Assembly (NCBI GenBank): GCA_029834535.1
Contig: JAQMWT010000025.1
Coordinates: 1 to 64,000 of the forward strand
DNA from: Chrysophaeum taylorii
Taxonomy: Eukaryota; Sar; Pelagophyceae; Pelagomonadales; Pelagomonadaceae
Length of the DNA: 64,000 nucleotides
Direction: 5' to 3'
Shown: positions 1 through 12,986 of the stretch, piece after piece
How the letters are laid out: each line of letters starts with the position of its first letter
How positions within the stretch are numbered: position 1 is the first letter of the stretch
Translations under genes and position numbers: made by a program
The notes under the pieces: generated by a model
Database searches by the model: none
What the model saw: the letters and a program-made list of their open reading frames with translations, nothing else
What the model was told of the DNA's origin: nothing

Positions 1-2884
1 GATTCCAGAGCGCAGGGCTCTGCCGTAGCCCATAAAGCGATTTTAGCAGCTTGGGAAGGCGACGGCCTTGATACTTAGTGTCTTCTGGATCCAGTAGTTA
101 TATGCCTTGCGGTAACTTGACATAGACGTGAGAATCGATGGGGGCTTGAACGAACGCGTTGGGCACGTCTAGACATGAAGCCGAAGCTGCGCAGCTAGAG
201 CGAGGACACAACGGATGCCGGTGAGCTGCGCCATCGGGCTGAACGTGTCGAAGAATTCGGCACCAAGGGAAGCGAGAAACCCCCTTAGCACCAACCTCGC
301 CTTGTGCTTGAGATACTCGCCGGCGGCGTTGGTCGTTAGACGCAACACCAGCCGGGCATCGATGGGATTGGAGTTGGCCATCGGCAGCGATAACTTGAAG
401 CAGCCGAACTTGACAATGTCGAAGATATCCTTGGAAATCGCGGAGATGTAGACCTTGCGATCGGCATCTGAGAGACCTTTTAGACAGGTCAGCTCATACT
501 CATCGATCTTGACGTCTTTGGCCTGAATCTTATACTCATCTGGGCCGACAGTGCTGGGATCTTGATCTTGAGTCAAATACGTGATCGCATAAGAAGCGGC
601 GTCAGACTGAGTGGGAGCATGGTCGGGAACTTCGACTAGTTGAACTACGAGCAGAGGATCAGCTTGTAGGTGGGCCTCAATATAGTGAGCCTGCACGGCG
701 ATGTAGTCCTCGATATCAGAGAGATGGGGTTCGAAATCTCCATAGGAGGATTGATTGTGGGCCATTAGGGCATGGGGCGTCAGTAACGCATACGCATATT
801 GAGCGGGAGGCACTCGGAATGCTTGGGCGTGCTCGGTAATTAGATGAACAAGAGCGCGAGGTAAGTGGAAATCCGAGAGGCTGGAGGTGTCGAGAAGGTG
901 AACTGGTGAAGCAAACGACGGATGGGAATGACTGCTCTGATGCACACCAGAAGATGCACGTGAAGATGATTGCGATAGCGCTTGGTGAATGTGAAGATGA
1001 AGGGCATGTGTAAATTCCCCCTCTGGGGGCATAGCCATCCAGTGGATGCCATTAGCAGCATGCAGGGAGTGGAGGGTGGGGTCGGAGAAAGTGATGTATT
1101 TCTTGGACAGATCATATTTGAAGTCGGCGAGCGTACCACCAGCTTGCTTGTGAGCTGCGACCGTGGGTGACGCAATGCGAGTTTGGACGGCTTGGAGATT
1201 AGTTTTGCGTCGTTGTTGAGGTTGATTATGACCTTGAGTGAGACGGTGAGTATCTTGCGAGAATAGCACACGAAATGTTTGCAAAATAGGCGAAGCATTT
1301 TGTGGGAACTCAGACGTCGTAGGTGTTGCGACTGGAGCAGCTGGAGCGGGTTATGGAACTGGAACTGGAACTGGAGCCGGTGCTTGAGTAGAGGTAGTCC
1401 CCCTCTCGTGTTCAGTGTCAGGTGACACGGCAATCCCCCTCTGCAACGCATCACTGGGGGGTGCTTTGAACAGAAAATGGTACCTCAGGAGAAGGTGCAG
1501 GTTGTGGGGATTGTTCATAGTGAGGAGGAGATTTAGAAGTTAAGTAAGGAAAAGTAAGTTTATAAGAGATACGGACCTGACCGTCATCGGGATTAAGAAC
1601 AACATCAGCTAAGTGGTTGACATGAGGTGTAACCAGCGGGTTAATGACATTAGCGCCACATAAGTAGATGTAGGGACGACAGCGATGTTGGTATTTATGA
1701 AACTCATTAGACTCCAAATGCAGATAACAGACAGAACCGAAGGGTTTTAGGTGGCCTTGTCGAGGAACATTACATTGGCCCAACATCATTTGTTGAGGAC
1801 TTAACACTTTATTATAAATGCGTTCGAGAGAGACATTAGGAAGGAGATTATACGATTGAACAGCAGGAATTACAGCCCAGAGAAAATGTGGAGAAGGGTC
1901 AGTTATTGGGTGACCCTTGTACGACACATTTAGTAGGTTCCTAAGTCTAGTGGATGCGGCAGTGGCCATGTGACCAACAGCAGCTTCTACGTCACGATTA
2001 AACACATGCAAGTAAGAAGGCGGGAAAGCAGGCATGTTAATACCATGTTCAACACGATAGGGAGTGGTAATATACTGGGACAAACAGGGTTCAAAGGAGG
2101 CACAGTATATTTGTATTGATTGTACATGAACATAAGTAGAACAGAAATTACGAATATATTCGAGGGCATTACAAAATTCGCTAGCATTTGTTGTGCGACA
2201 AGAGTAGATTAACAAAAAAATCTGAAATAAGACACTTGAACACCAAAATGTGTCGGAAGAGGCCCCACTCGGAGAGGACTGAAAAATATCCACCATCACA
2301 TGCCCAAGCTTCGCCAGGCTGAAATGTTTTCTCGAAGGAGGGCTGGTACTTTAAATGGCGGGGATGCAGGAACTTCTTCTTGTGTAAAGTGCAGTCTACA
2401 CAGAATTTCCGATATGGTACATCAGACGGATGATGACCAGGGTTTGAAATGACTTGAACAGCCTTTGTGGCTTGCGAGTCACTCGAGTGATGAGTATTGT
2501 GAAAGTTAGTTGCGCGTCGCTGTGCATCACGAAAAGCGAGGGTACCACGAGCATGTACCTTTCTGTCGTAGGAAGCATGTTTCTCATGTTGTTGTCTGGG
2601 AGTTATTAGAGAGATGTGCTTGGATTTGGATTTAGAGGAAGAAGTCGATGTATCATCTAAAGATGAGACGTTAGACATAAATACACGTGCAACAGAATCG
2701 ACATCAAACAAAGGAAGTTCGGGATTTGATAACAGAGTTTCACAACATTTGAAAGTTGTAGTGGATATATGTTGCATTGTGTGGAAACTCTGGGTTATTT
2801 GTTGTGTGTGATCTGTTTGAAATATATTGGTGAAGAAAGCTGGCCTGTATGTTTTAGTTAGTGAGGCATGATCGGGATCGAACG

Positions 2885-3248
2885 CTTACCCCGATCGCCG
2901 ACTGCGGTTGCGATGGAGGACGGTGCCTCATGAATCCTGAGCCTTGCGAGGGCATCCGCCCTCCCGGCGTAGGTTGGCACCTATTCGCCTCCCGGGCGGG
3001 CCGTTTGGCAGCCGGAACGTTCGCAGTGGGACGGGGTATGGCCGGGGGGCGCAGACGGAAGGTTATCGACGAGTTGGTTGTCAGTCACATCGCGGTCTCC
3101 TCGTCGCATGGCGACAAGCTTGATGGTCACTCTCCGCCGACCGAATTTTCGGCGCTCCTCGTCTACAGGCCCGTGATTCCGGACTGGCTTCTGTCGGTCC
3201 GGCCTGGCTCCCATGCTCGGGAGAGGTCTGAAGTTAGTTAGTTAGTTA
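2885..3248 (+). mobile_element. SINE-like element, copy 1 (longest), (TTAG)n tail
   Basis: A 364-bp insertion in Copia-A flanked by a perfect 15-bp target duplication, GATCGGGATCGAACG (2870-2884 and 3249-3263). The uninterrupted site is visible in the right Copia-A copy near 61590-61612. It ends in TTAG repeats. About 65 bp before the tail (from 3173) match the 3' end of the LINE at 12147-12986, the usual relation between a SINE and the LINE that mobilises it. I found no convincing tRNA-type A and B boxes in its head, so its promoter origin is unknown. Two shorter copies lie at 48865 and 52042. Confidence 0.8.
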
Positions 3249-5636
3249 GATCGGGATCGAACGTTGGAGATAGGCTACTTCACGCAAATCACAAACGATC
3301 GGACACAAGTTTGTATACAATACATGATAGGTGCCAGCTGGAATAGCGTTAGCAATCATGTCACGACACAGACCAGGAGATATAGACAAAAGAAAATTAA
3401 TTTGGTGCGCTGAAAAGTTATTGGCGCGTGCCAATTCTCGTGTCGAATAGTGTCGAAAGACGACCAACTCGTGGATCGTACACCAACATGCTTGTATATC
3501 AACGAATAGTGGGAGTGGGTGTATGAATGGAATGGATTCTAGCGCCCATTCCCCTGACACTAGAGGCAATGAACCCCAGGTACCTGCTTTGAGACAAATT
3601 CATGTCACTTAGAGCAAAGGACCTGTCGACAAACTCGAGATGGTTAGACTTCGAGTAGAAGATGAGAGAATCCTGAAGCACAGGAGAGCTGTGTGACACG
3701 AGGGTGTGCATTAAGCAGCGTGTGTCCCGTCACGATGATATGCTTGACATAGCCATAAGAAGCCAGTCGCAGATTCAACACAGCCGTTTTGTCGACTCCA
3801 CTCTCATGCGATTGCCGAGTGTAGGTCTCGCCAAAGGGGTTAATGTGGGCTTGCTATTTAGAGGAAGGGTTGGTGACGGTGATGTCACCGCATGCGTGTC
3901 TTCCACCTGTGATGTAGATGATGGAGGAACTTGAGGATTTATTTATAAATAACCTATGTGAAGGTTGGTTAGTTTCGGACGTTGTAATACGAAAAGACAC
4001 AGATAAAGTGATTGAGTTAGGGAACAAGCGTCCCTCAATATTATACAAAATGACAAATGCCTTGAGTTCGATAGGCGATGTCATACAAGACAAGGGCTGC
4101 TTGGAATTCGTTAAGTGTCCTATGCGAAAATTTGCGATGTCCTTTATTTCATATTGGGATGGGTGCTCCGTCGTCTTTTGAGGATGTAGCCGGAGAAAGA
4201 GCACAGTTAGTGTCTCTAGTTCTGCTACAGTCAGACGAACAGACCCTGTGCGATTAAAATATCCGAATGTCTTGGGATGAGACACATAAGGCGCATCTGG
4301 GAAGACTTGCGTCCATGGTTCATCGACATATAGCTTTCGACTTGTAGCGTTGCTATTATCCGCAATGTCAAGAAAGGAGGTGAGCCTTTTATTACGCCAG
4401 GTGAGCAAGCATAGCGGTCCAGAATTAAACTTGCGAGCAACAAGGATCCACCGTTCCCTAGCTTGATTGTCGCCACATAAGTAACAAGGAAAGCGATCAC
4501 AGATGTCCACCGTGTAGTGCATCGAAGAAAAGAGTACATTAGCAACTCTGATATGAACTTCGAAGGTTGCACCATGCGGTGGTGTCATCTCCATAAGGAG
4601 GACAAGTGGTTTTATGAGTTCAAGCACCCTTAATGCGCTTGGAAATAGGGAATCGTCCATATCTCGCTCGAAAGTCGAGATGGCTCTCCCGTTGATTACA
4701 TGTCTGTTGGTGCACGGGGACGTCAATTCCACAATATCCGAGTAGTATTTGGCGCGTTCATTATCAGACGCGCGGTGCAAATACGCAAGAAACATCGGAA
4801 GAGAGGGAAACACTTCAATGGAATTACCAAACTTTGTTCAAAGCATGTGCGCAAGATTTTCTTCGCTCTCAACAAGAACTTTGACGTTAATGTTAAGTCG
4901 CAAGTCATTGGTAGCACATGCCAAGAGTGCTGGAGTGGATAAGCCGGCGCAAAGTAGAGTCACCGAGGGTGCACGAGAAATAGAAGCGGATGTCACAGTA
5001 TGATGCAAGTTGGGATTAAATCTGCGTCATACAGGAGGCGAGTTATGCTTGCGTTTATAGTGAAGCTGCGAACATGGACTCCAAGATAGACTCGAGCCAG
5101 GGAAGATAAATTACACGTTCAAGCAGCTTGGCATATAATCCTTGCATTTCACATTGCTCACTAAAAGAACATAGCTTGAACTGCAACGAGCGAAGTTCCA
5201 TCTTTCGCGCCTTAGCTTGCTGCAGAGATTAGATTGGAAGCGTGCGAAGCAGGCTCTCCAGCCTGAACAGAGGAATCCGAACATTATCATCAATTTTACT
5301 GGTGATGTTAGACTGCCCCTTGAACTCAATCCCGAAGAGATGCATGCCTAGCTTGTCTTCGCCCCATTGCGTCATGCTTATCATGTGCAGATCAGGGTCG
5401 TTGTGTGGGTTTTGCTTAGGAAGAAACAAGGCGACATCAAGCTTGACGTAGCCAACATCAGGATGCTTCGGTAGAGCTGGGATGACTGTACGCATGATCG
5501 TCGCAAGGGTGATACTTTGAGTGTCAGGAGCAGTCGGAATTACTGGAGACAGTGATTCTGGCAACTTAACGATATGTAAGTGATCTGCGCAACGACGACC
5601 TCAAGAACCAGTGATGTGACATTTACCCAAAGAATA

Positions 5637-6465
5637 TTTGTAACGCCACCAGGCGTTTACTCCTTTCAAATCGACTAATCTCAACCACAATCATTTCACG
5701 AGTCTCCGGATTGAAGCTCGTGAGCAGTGTGAAGGTTGATCGACAGGAAGGAAGCGCTCCTCAACCCGCTCGGCACCCTCGAGACGTCGAGGGCACAGTC
5801 GAAGCAGGGTAAGAAGTCAGCGCGCATGATCCTTTCCTGCCGCATCGACGTCGAGGGCGGCCCAAGCGAGGAGTGGCACACGCCTGAGCACAATCCGGTC
5901 GAAATGGTGGAAGGTGGTGCCGCAGTCGGAACAAAGCGATCGGCGCGAGACAACCAGCGTGCACAAGCCGTCGCCCTCAACTAGGATCTTGTGAGCGGGC
6001 GTGTGGAAAGACCAGTCCTTGCTTTTCACCGGCGCCGTGTGCCACGCGCCATTCGTGCCGAAGCACGCCGGATTTGCGCATGAGCAGCAGGCTAGGCCGA
6101 ATTGCTCGCAGACCCTCTTAGGCTCGCCGTCCTCGAAGTTGACGAAGGCGACCCGACGCCCTTGAATACAGACGTCGTCTTTTGATGGACGCAGGCGGCG
6201 CCCCAGTTGGTCTCGCGCTGCTTTTCCCTTGTACTCGTAGACAATCTTCGAGCGGCCCTGCTTGTACACTCGGAATAGCACCGAGGTGCGGCGCCGCGCC
6301 CAAGAGGGTTCCTGTCGCGCCACCGGCACAGAGTCGAAGAAGACGTTTGGCACCTTGTCGCACATGGCGCCATTAATATCGTGTTGAGAAGCACAAGAAT
6401 CGGCATATCCCGGTGTTGTCATAATGGGTAAATTATATTCGTTATACAACTTGAGGATTGTAGCA
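5637..6465 (-). mobile_element. Z element: unclassified zinc-finger repeat, copy 1
   Basis: This segment interrupts the gag region of Copia-A and holds a minus-strand frame (6449-5817) with several Cys and His residues: a CCSCANPAC cluster, then a WSFHTPAHKILVEGDG block, then VSRRSLCSDCGTTFHHF. The pattern looks like a metal-binding domain of a transposon or domesticated-transposon protein, but I cannot name the family. About 190 bp at the 3' side (5637-5830) recur at 45880-46080 on the other strand, including a conserved segment encoding DVSRVPSGLRSAS. This shows that it is a dispersed repeat. Right and left borders are approximate; they are set by where Copia-A homology stops and where similarity between the two copies begins. 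Confidence 0.5.
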
Positions 6466-8802
6466 TAGCACGCAGCATAGCACGCACGTGTGGAGCTTTA
6501 TCCAAATGCATACTGTGTTAGAAAGGTCTGCATTTGCTCAGAGGGTGTAACAACCAAAGTGAAAGCGTTATTTAGCTTTGGAAGTAGCCTAGGCGGTTCA
6601 GTACCATCATCTTGCTCTCCATCGTGTTGAGTTTTATTCTGTGACTCACCAGATTTCGGAGGAGCCTCCAGAGTTTGACAGCGGAAAATGGCACTTTGAG
6701 CTTTGGCATTTATGTGTTGCAATAGTGGTTGCGGGATATTGTCGATTTCATCGTCTTTAATAGAAAGAAAGGTATGAAACATCTCTTCCGTATCAACGCC
6801 CCCCCTCTGCTCCGCATCACTGGGGGATGTTGTAGGAGCAGAAATATTTACTTCATCCTTTTCTTCTGTTACAGGGGCGGATGAATCGGACTCGAGAAAA
6901 TTAGAAATGGCTTTAGACATGGACTCGACACGCGACATGTAAAGCTGTACTTGTGCAGCTTCTTCAGGCTCAAGGGTCTGTGTGGAAGCCTGGGAAGCAG
7001 TAGTCCACAGGGTGTTTAAAGGAGCCCATTTCTTCCTGTACATTATCAACATCAGTGGAAGAACTAGGGTTCGCGTCCTGTAATTTACCAAACAGATGGA
7101 GAAAGTCGCTCGGCCTGATAATTGGCCCTTTCCATAAGAGACACACTTGAGCGTGCGCTGCGATTTGTAGTCTGTGAGTAAACGGGTCGGTCGTAACTGG
7201 TGCCTTTGGTATTATAGTTGGATAGCGGCCTGTAATAATAAGTGTCTCAGGCGAGATCGTCGAAGATATATCTTTAACGTTGCGCAATTACGTGCATAGA
7301 AGCCAGATTTACCTGCAACTGTAGCCAGCAAAGAATATGTGCTATTTAAGCCGCCATGTGACTCCTGAATGGTATCCATTAATAACACCTCTGGGGGTTT
7401 CGATGCTGTCGCTCCAGGCACTTAAGGAATCCAAGAAGATGGCTTGTCCAAACGGCGATTAGTTGAGAACTTTGTTTCATTATAAATCTTCAACAGGAAC
7501 TCAAGCGACGGGCGCACGCAGTCGGATCCACTAATTTTAGCAAAGCAGGATCCCGAGTAGTGTCATTGCTGGAACGCGTCTCGTAGATCATCGACCACTC
7601 CATAAGTGATTGCAAATAGCGTTCGTGTTCGGAAGGATTAGCATATATCTTATAGATCTCCTCATGCGCTTTAAGTGCGATGATGGAGTCACTAAACTGA
7701 ATATTTGACTCTTCTTGTTGAGTTGATTAGCCTGAGTATGAAAAGCAAGCAATTGGTCAACAAACACATGAGCGTCCCAGTGAGCGTCATTTCGTTAAAT
7801 TGCATTTTAAAGTTCGGAGACGTCCGTGGAGGGCACGGTCTCATAATAATAAAAAGATAAGAGCATTGTCGCTCTTGTCTTGTTTGGGTGCGCGCTTAAG
7901 GCATATATATCTTTTAATTGTGCCCAAATGGCAAGGGCGGCTTGTTGATCGACTCCAGGTTGAAGAGCGTGTAGAGGAAACTTGCGTATGTTTCCGCGTA
8001 CTTGTTCCAGTCGGCTTTAGAGAGACCTGAGAATGCTATGTTGGTTAGAGACGAATCATACACTATTGATTTGGGGAATTGAACATTTAAAAGGGTTAGG
8101 GCGCGTTTAACGTCAGCGTTTAATTCCGGCCGTACAAGATTGTACGAATCTCGGAAAAATAAGCGCTCAAGCTCGTTGCGCTCGTCGTTATTTAAATGAT
8201 GAGAGCTGTTGATGTGCCATGTCTTGAGATGCTCCGGAAGAGCGGATTCATCTAGAAGATGCAGGGCTTGAACTTGTTCAGCTTTCCAGCGAGCGCAAAT
8301 CTCTTCGATCGCCTCGTCGAGTAAGACGTTGTAGTCGGGGGTATTCCTTATGAACGCCTCGTACGAGTCGAACGCGAACAACGTGTCCGCGTGCGCAAAT
8401 GTCATGTGCCTACGAAGCATTTCCAACTGCAAGCTGGCCTTTGTATAATTATCTTGGAAGCGTAGACCATCGGCTAGCTTGTCAACTAGCGTCCGCTCTA
8501 GTTTTTTAATATCCGTCGTAGAGACGGGCTTGGACTTTGCCATGATTGTGGTCTTGTGGTGGACTTGATATGAGGGATGTATGTGTGTGTCCTATGAAGA
8601 TAGGTTAGAGGACTGATAAACAAATGCGACCCATATGAAAGAAGGGTTCTAATGCGCGCTTGTAATATGTACAATGCGCATTTTTAAAGCGCGGACTTAT
8701 GTACAAGACCAAACAGATCAACATGCCAGTTAAGCATGGTAACCTGAAGCTGATAGGCAATATATTAATTACCTGTCAGACAGTCCTGGGTTGGGGAATG
8801 CA

Positions 8803-8923
8803 GGAAAAAAAGCCGCGCATATTCCGCAGTATGCGATGGAAAAGTTAGTTTTATTGCATCATGGAAAAAACCCGCGCATATTTCCGCAGTATGCGATGGG
8901 AAAAGCTAGTTTTATTGCATCAT
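8803..8923. repeat. Tandem duplication of a ~60-bp unit in the Copia-A leader
   Basis: Two head-to-tail units of about 60 bp, each containing CGCAGTATGCGATGG and TTTTATTGCATCAT, lie between the gag start and the LTR of Copia-A. The units differ at only a few bases. Confidence 0.8.
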
Positions 8924-9126
8924 GCAAGTGCATGTGTCCAGCGACCGACCCAACTCGGTCACGAATCAATTAACTGGTGGGCACGCACCGTCACATAACA
9001 AATATGTACAGTAGACCAACACCAAACACAATCGTCGTATCGTACTCGTAATCAGGCGTGAAGTGATCACTTCATTAAACGACAAAACAGTTGGACTAAC
9101 ACAACTACGCGTCTGGGCCCATTACC

Positions 9127-9432
9127 TGGAGAGATTTGACCCTCTCCGGGTATATGGTAGAGACCGCGTGCGGTCTTAGGCGTGTACAGACCATTCCGCA
9201 TGTCACGTGGTACTACCTTACGGCACGCACCTGGTGTATTTCTCCTTGTCAGACGAGACACTCTAGATGATATCTCATATCTAGATTGAATTGCACGCGG
9301 AAGGGGAGGGGAGGGTAAGCATGAGGGAAAGCCGCATTAATTCGGAGAGAAAACCCTCATGATGATGGATATAAGAAAAGGTGCGAAGAGGTCCAGAGCG
9401 TAGTGCATATTATGAGTCAACTCTCTGGAACA
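9127..9432 (-). repeat. 5' LTR of Copia-A (left copy)
   Basis: The sense strand starts TGTTCCAGAGAG (at 9432) and ends CTCTCCA (at 9127). It is followed by GGTAA and a primer-binding-type motif TGGGCCCAG (9121 downward). A related LTR fragment lies at 14473-14778, sharing TGAGGGTTTTCTCTCCGA and GCGTGCCGTAAGG. The partner LTR is outside the window, so the borders are inferred. Confidence 0.55.
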
Positions 9433-9488
9433 ACACAGTTTATGTCGCTCGTCCTCGGTAATAGAGTGGAGATGGCTAATAAAAGAAG

Positions 9489-10342
9489 GGCTTGGCGACA
9501 GCCGCATCCGAGGGGGCGAGAACAGCGTTTTGCTGGGCGCGGGGGCGCCACCCCCAGCGGTAAAGTTTTGTGTCGGGGGGGGAGTCTGCGACCTCCCAGC
9601 ACGAAAGTTTCGTGCTAGGGGGGTGTCTGACCTGACCACCGCGCACGCACTCTAGAAGAGGCCTCGAATGCTGGCCGAGCGCCCAGGTGGTCAGCAGAGC
9701 TATAGAACTACGGACGGCCACGGACTGGGTGCCGGCGACTCGGCCGGGAGGGAGCGCCTCTGCTAGCCTCGCGCTCTTCGCGGGCATATTCATTGAAAGA
9801 ATCGGACAAGAGGAGGCGCGGCTGCAGGAAAATCACAGTGGCTTAGCCATACGCGCGACTCCGAGCCGTAAAACTTGTCGTGATATTGTACGCGCCCTGT
9901 CCTCAAGACGACGATGATGACGACAACGAACCGCCCCCCGCGAACATGGCGAGGCCTACGAGCCAGACTCCGTCGACGAGCCCGCCCTCGATGAGGAAGA
10001 GGATGAGAGCCCAGCTCCAGAGGAGAACCTCCGAGACTACCTCATGGACCTCGGAGACGCCACATTCTACCATGAGGCCGCCACATTCCTTGCGACCCAT
10101 TCAGCGTCGCCAAAGACCCCCCTCGAAACCCAATTTCCCTGCCAAACTGTAGCCTACGTATGTAGAGCCACTCAGGTGCTGCGGTGCCCGTCGTCCTAGT
10201 GGGGGGGGGGGCGATCCCTCCGCGCTATAGGGGAGACCTAGGGCAGGGGATATCGACCCCCCAGCGCCAAGCTTTCGTGCTGGGGGGGCGTTCTTTTCGT
10301 GTTCTCGCGCGCCCCTCCCCCGGATGCGGCTGTCGCCAAGCC
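9489..10342. mobile_element. Non-autonomous TIR DNA transposon with G-run hairpins
   Basis: The ends are inverted copies: GGCTTGGCGACAGCCGCATC at 9489 and its reverse complement ending at 10342. Copia-C sequence resumes on both sides, and the flanks share AAG (9486-9488, 10343-10345), a possible 3-bp target duplication. Near each end are G-rich stretches with stem-loops such as AGCACGAAAGTTTCGTGCT (from about 9598). The middle holds a Glu/Asp-rich open stretch (about 9940-10190) and no recognisable transposase, so it is non-autonomous. The superfamily cannot be fixed from this: a 3-bp duplication would fit PIF/Harbinger or CACTA-type elements, but the terminal bases match neither well. Confidence 0.65.
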
Positions 10343-12146
10343 AAGGGAGAGATTGGGAAATTAAAACACCTGGAAATCGTCTACGTAACATGCGTACAAG
10401 AGTATCATCAGACTCGACAACAACTTTGACATTGATGTTCAAGACTAAGTCACTATTAGCTTGTGACAGAAACGCAGGGGTTGATAAACCAGAGCACAGT
10501 AACATGGCAGGTTGTTTACGGGACTTGCCATGTTCAACAGATAAGAACACTGGTCGGGGATGTGATCATACCAATGGTGTCGTGTTGTTGCGCACATAGT
10601 CAATGCGCTTGTGAAGGCTAAGTAGTAAAGGACGGAGCCAAGGACGTGAGGGTAATTTGGTCATAAGGTACGCGGAATAGTGACACAGGCCCCCGTTTTC
10701 GTTAATTCTTTTGATTGGAAACGCCAACGATCTTAATTGCGTGTTCCTGTCACGTGCAGGCGTGTAAGGCAGGCAAGGTGACGCTGGTAAATCACGATCT
10801 ACAAAATGGATGGGTACCTTGATATCTTTGTGTATGAGACTTGTGACGTGGGACAAACTTGGCTGATCGCTGCTATTAAGCGCAATTGTCAGCTTAGCCT
10901 TCTTCCACTCTGGAGCAGAGAGGACAAAAAGTTGACGTCCTTTCACTGGTTGTAAAAACAAGCGTAGTCAATTTTGACATAGCCTATGCCAGGGTGATCA
11001 GGTAATGGTGTGACCATGCTATTGGTTAGCATTATATGCGAGACCTGCGGTTGACCCGTAGCAGTTTGGACAACGGGAGCGATTTTAGGATCAATAGGTA
11101 CAACATGATTAGGAATCGCGAAGTCAAATGTTGTCATCAAGGATATTGATGCGCAACTATCTAGGTCGCGAAATTGACAATGAAAAGGGATGTTATGATC
11201 CCTCATATACTTGGTTAAAAATGCATTCTCACTATGCACACTGGTAGAAGAAATGCTCGCCGCAAACAAACTTGATTGACTGATAAGCCTCGACGTGAAA
11301 ATTACTCTGGGGAAAGTGACAGGGACCACCGGGGGAGTCGGTTCCCCTTTGTCGATACCTTAACCGTTTTCGATGTCAAATGGCGAAAGGCCATTGTTTG
11401 TGGCTTGAGTTGGAGAGAGGTTGTTTGACTGCACCGTAGCTTGAGCAGAGCTATGACGGCACATTGCTGCTGCCACGTGAGACGATAGTAGATTCAACTG
11501 TTCGGGTGTTAACTGGGCAATGGCTGCTTCCGAAAAGCTCACAGCCTCGATAGGAGTAGAAATGGCGTTTGTGGGACCATCAGAGCCAGCAGACTTAGTA
11601 GGATTGGGTTCAGAAGCGGTAGGTTGCTCTGGCCCATAATTTTGCGTGGGCACTACGCACAATATTGTCGGCATAATTAAGCTGTTCGTTAAGGCGATGA
11701 ATTTCTGTGCTATCGTCCGAAGCGCGGGTAGTGATAATGTCTGCAGAGTGCATTAATGTCTCAAACAGTTTGTTTATGTTCCCCTGTAATTGCGCTGTGG
11801 TGGCATTATGTGGAGCATGTCGAGAAAGTTCTCTAATTGATCCTCGAGGGTGTGCATAATTTGTTTAGTGCGATCGAGTAATTTCATATCAGACCGGGCA
11901 GAGCGATCGAAAGTTCGCGTATACACGGGCTAGTCATTGGACTGACCAGGACCACGTAGTTTGGTATCATAGGAGTCACCAGGGCGGTAATAGCTTAGGT
12001 CATTGCGTGAGAAAGGTTGACTCGCGTCTTTAGCATTTCTAAGCCGTTTTGCGTTAAACTGGGGTTTGGAAGGTCCAGAGGCTGCGGCAGTGAGAGACGT
12101 GAACTCGTGAGCTGTATGGTCGAGTTCAGCGGCAGTAGTGTCCAGC

Positions 12147-12947
12147 GACATGTCGGTTGCCCCAATGCGCCCGGCACACCTGTACGGCGACCCAAAGTCG
12201 TTCGACGACACGAACCTCTCGGACATCGAGCTCGGGCGCGGCCGCTTCATACCGGTCGTCGACCAGTTTAAGTACCTCGGCTCGGTCCTCTCGCGCGACT
12301 GCCGCGACGACTCAGACGTCGACGCGCGGATCAAGAAGGCGTCTCAGGCCTTCGGTGCCTTGCGGGACTGCATCTTCGCCTCGAAGTCCGTCTCTGCTCG
12401 CGCCAAGCGCCTCGTCTATGTCTCGCTCGTCCTGGCCATCCTCCTTCACGGTGCGGAATCGTGGTGCCTCACCGAGGTCCTGTTCCGCCGGCTGCGGTGT
12501 TTCCACGCGCAGTGCGCCCGCGTCATGTGTCGTGTGACCCGGAAACACACCTGGTCCCACCACATCTCAACGGAGATCCTGCTGCGGCGCCTCGGCCTCG
12601 AGTCCATCGACGTCTACGTCACGCGCCGCCAGCTCCGCTGGGCCGGTCACGTCGCCCGCATGCCCTTCTCCCGACTCCCTCGCAAGATGCTCTCGTCTTG
12701 GGTCCGCTCCAAGCGCCCACCGGGGGCTCCGCAGATGACGTACGGGAGGTCGCTCGCCAAGGCACTCCGGAAATGCGACATCCCCTTCAACTCGTGGCAC
12801 GACCTCGCACAAGACCGCGCGCAGTGGCGGTCCGCCATCCATGCACTTTCATCCCAAGCCTCTACCCCAACTGTGTGATTTTTGCTCTGTGATCCTGGAC
12901 CGGCTACTGCCGGCCCAGCCTGGCTCCCATGCCCGGGAGAGGTCCGA

Positions 12948-12986
<39 letters not shown>
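12147..12986 (+). mobile_element. 5'-truncated LINE, reverse-transcriptase C-terminal part
   Basis: An open frame to the stop at 12876-12878 encodes the C-terminal part of a non-LTR retrotransposon reverse transcriptase. Diagnostic blocks are FKYLGSVLSRDC, DARIKKASQAFGALR, LLHGAESW and RRQLRWAGHVARMP, as in APE-type LINEs with this 'YLG ... WAGHVxRM' tail (clade not resolved). A roughly 110-bp 3' UTR ends in about ten TTAG repeats. The insertion interrupts Copia-C and is flanked by TGTCCAGC, extendable to TAGTGTCCAGC (12136-12146 and 12987-12997), a target duplication. The copy lacks everything upstream of the RT C-terminus, which is typical of incomplete target-primed reverse transcription. 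The retained frame is uninterrupted, so the copy may be fairly young. Confidence 0.85.

Larger units (their letters stand above)
1..9432 (-). mobile_element. Copia-A, left copy (Ty1/copia LTR retrotransposon, fossil)
   Basis: A minus-strand Ty1/copia element entering the window at its 5' LTR (9127-9432) and leaving at the left edge inside reverse transcriptase. Parts in transcription order: LTR, leader, gag (ATG at 8543, gag-like protein to about 6490), a gag/protease region (about 5560-3850), pre-integrase and integrase (about 3570-1450, with an HHCC-type finger near 2390 and a GKPF-like C-terminal block), a proline/alanine-rich linker, and the start of the RVT_2 reverse transcriptase (about 400-169) with the typical KARLVxRGF and TFSPxA blocks. 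It carries a SINE (2885-3248) and a Z element (about 5637-6465). Its coding frames are broken in several places. A second, opposite-strand copy lies at 47906-64000. It appears to have inserted into Copia-C at 9433. Confidence 0.85.

Noticed and set aside
2870-2884. A GATCGAAC stretch resembling a tRNA B-box complement at the SINE head
   Set aside because: It is part of the target duplication in Copia-A, not of the SINE.
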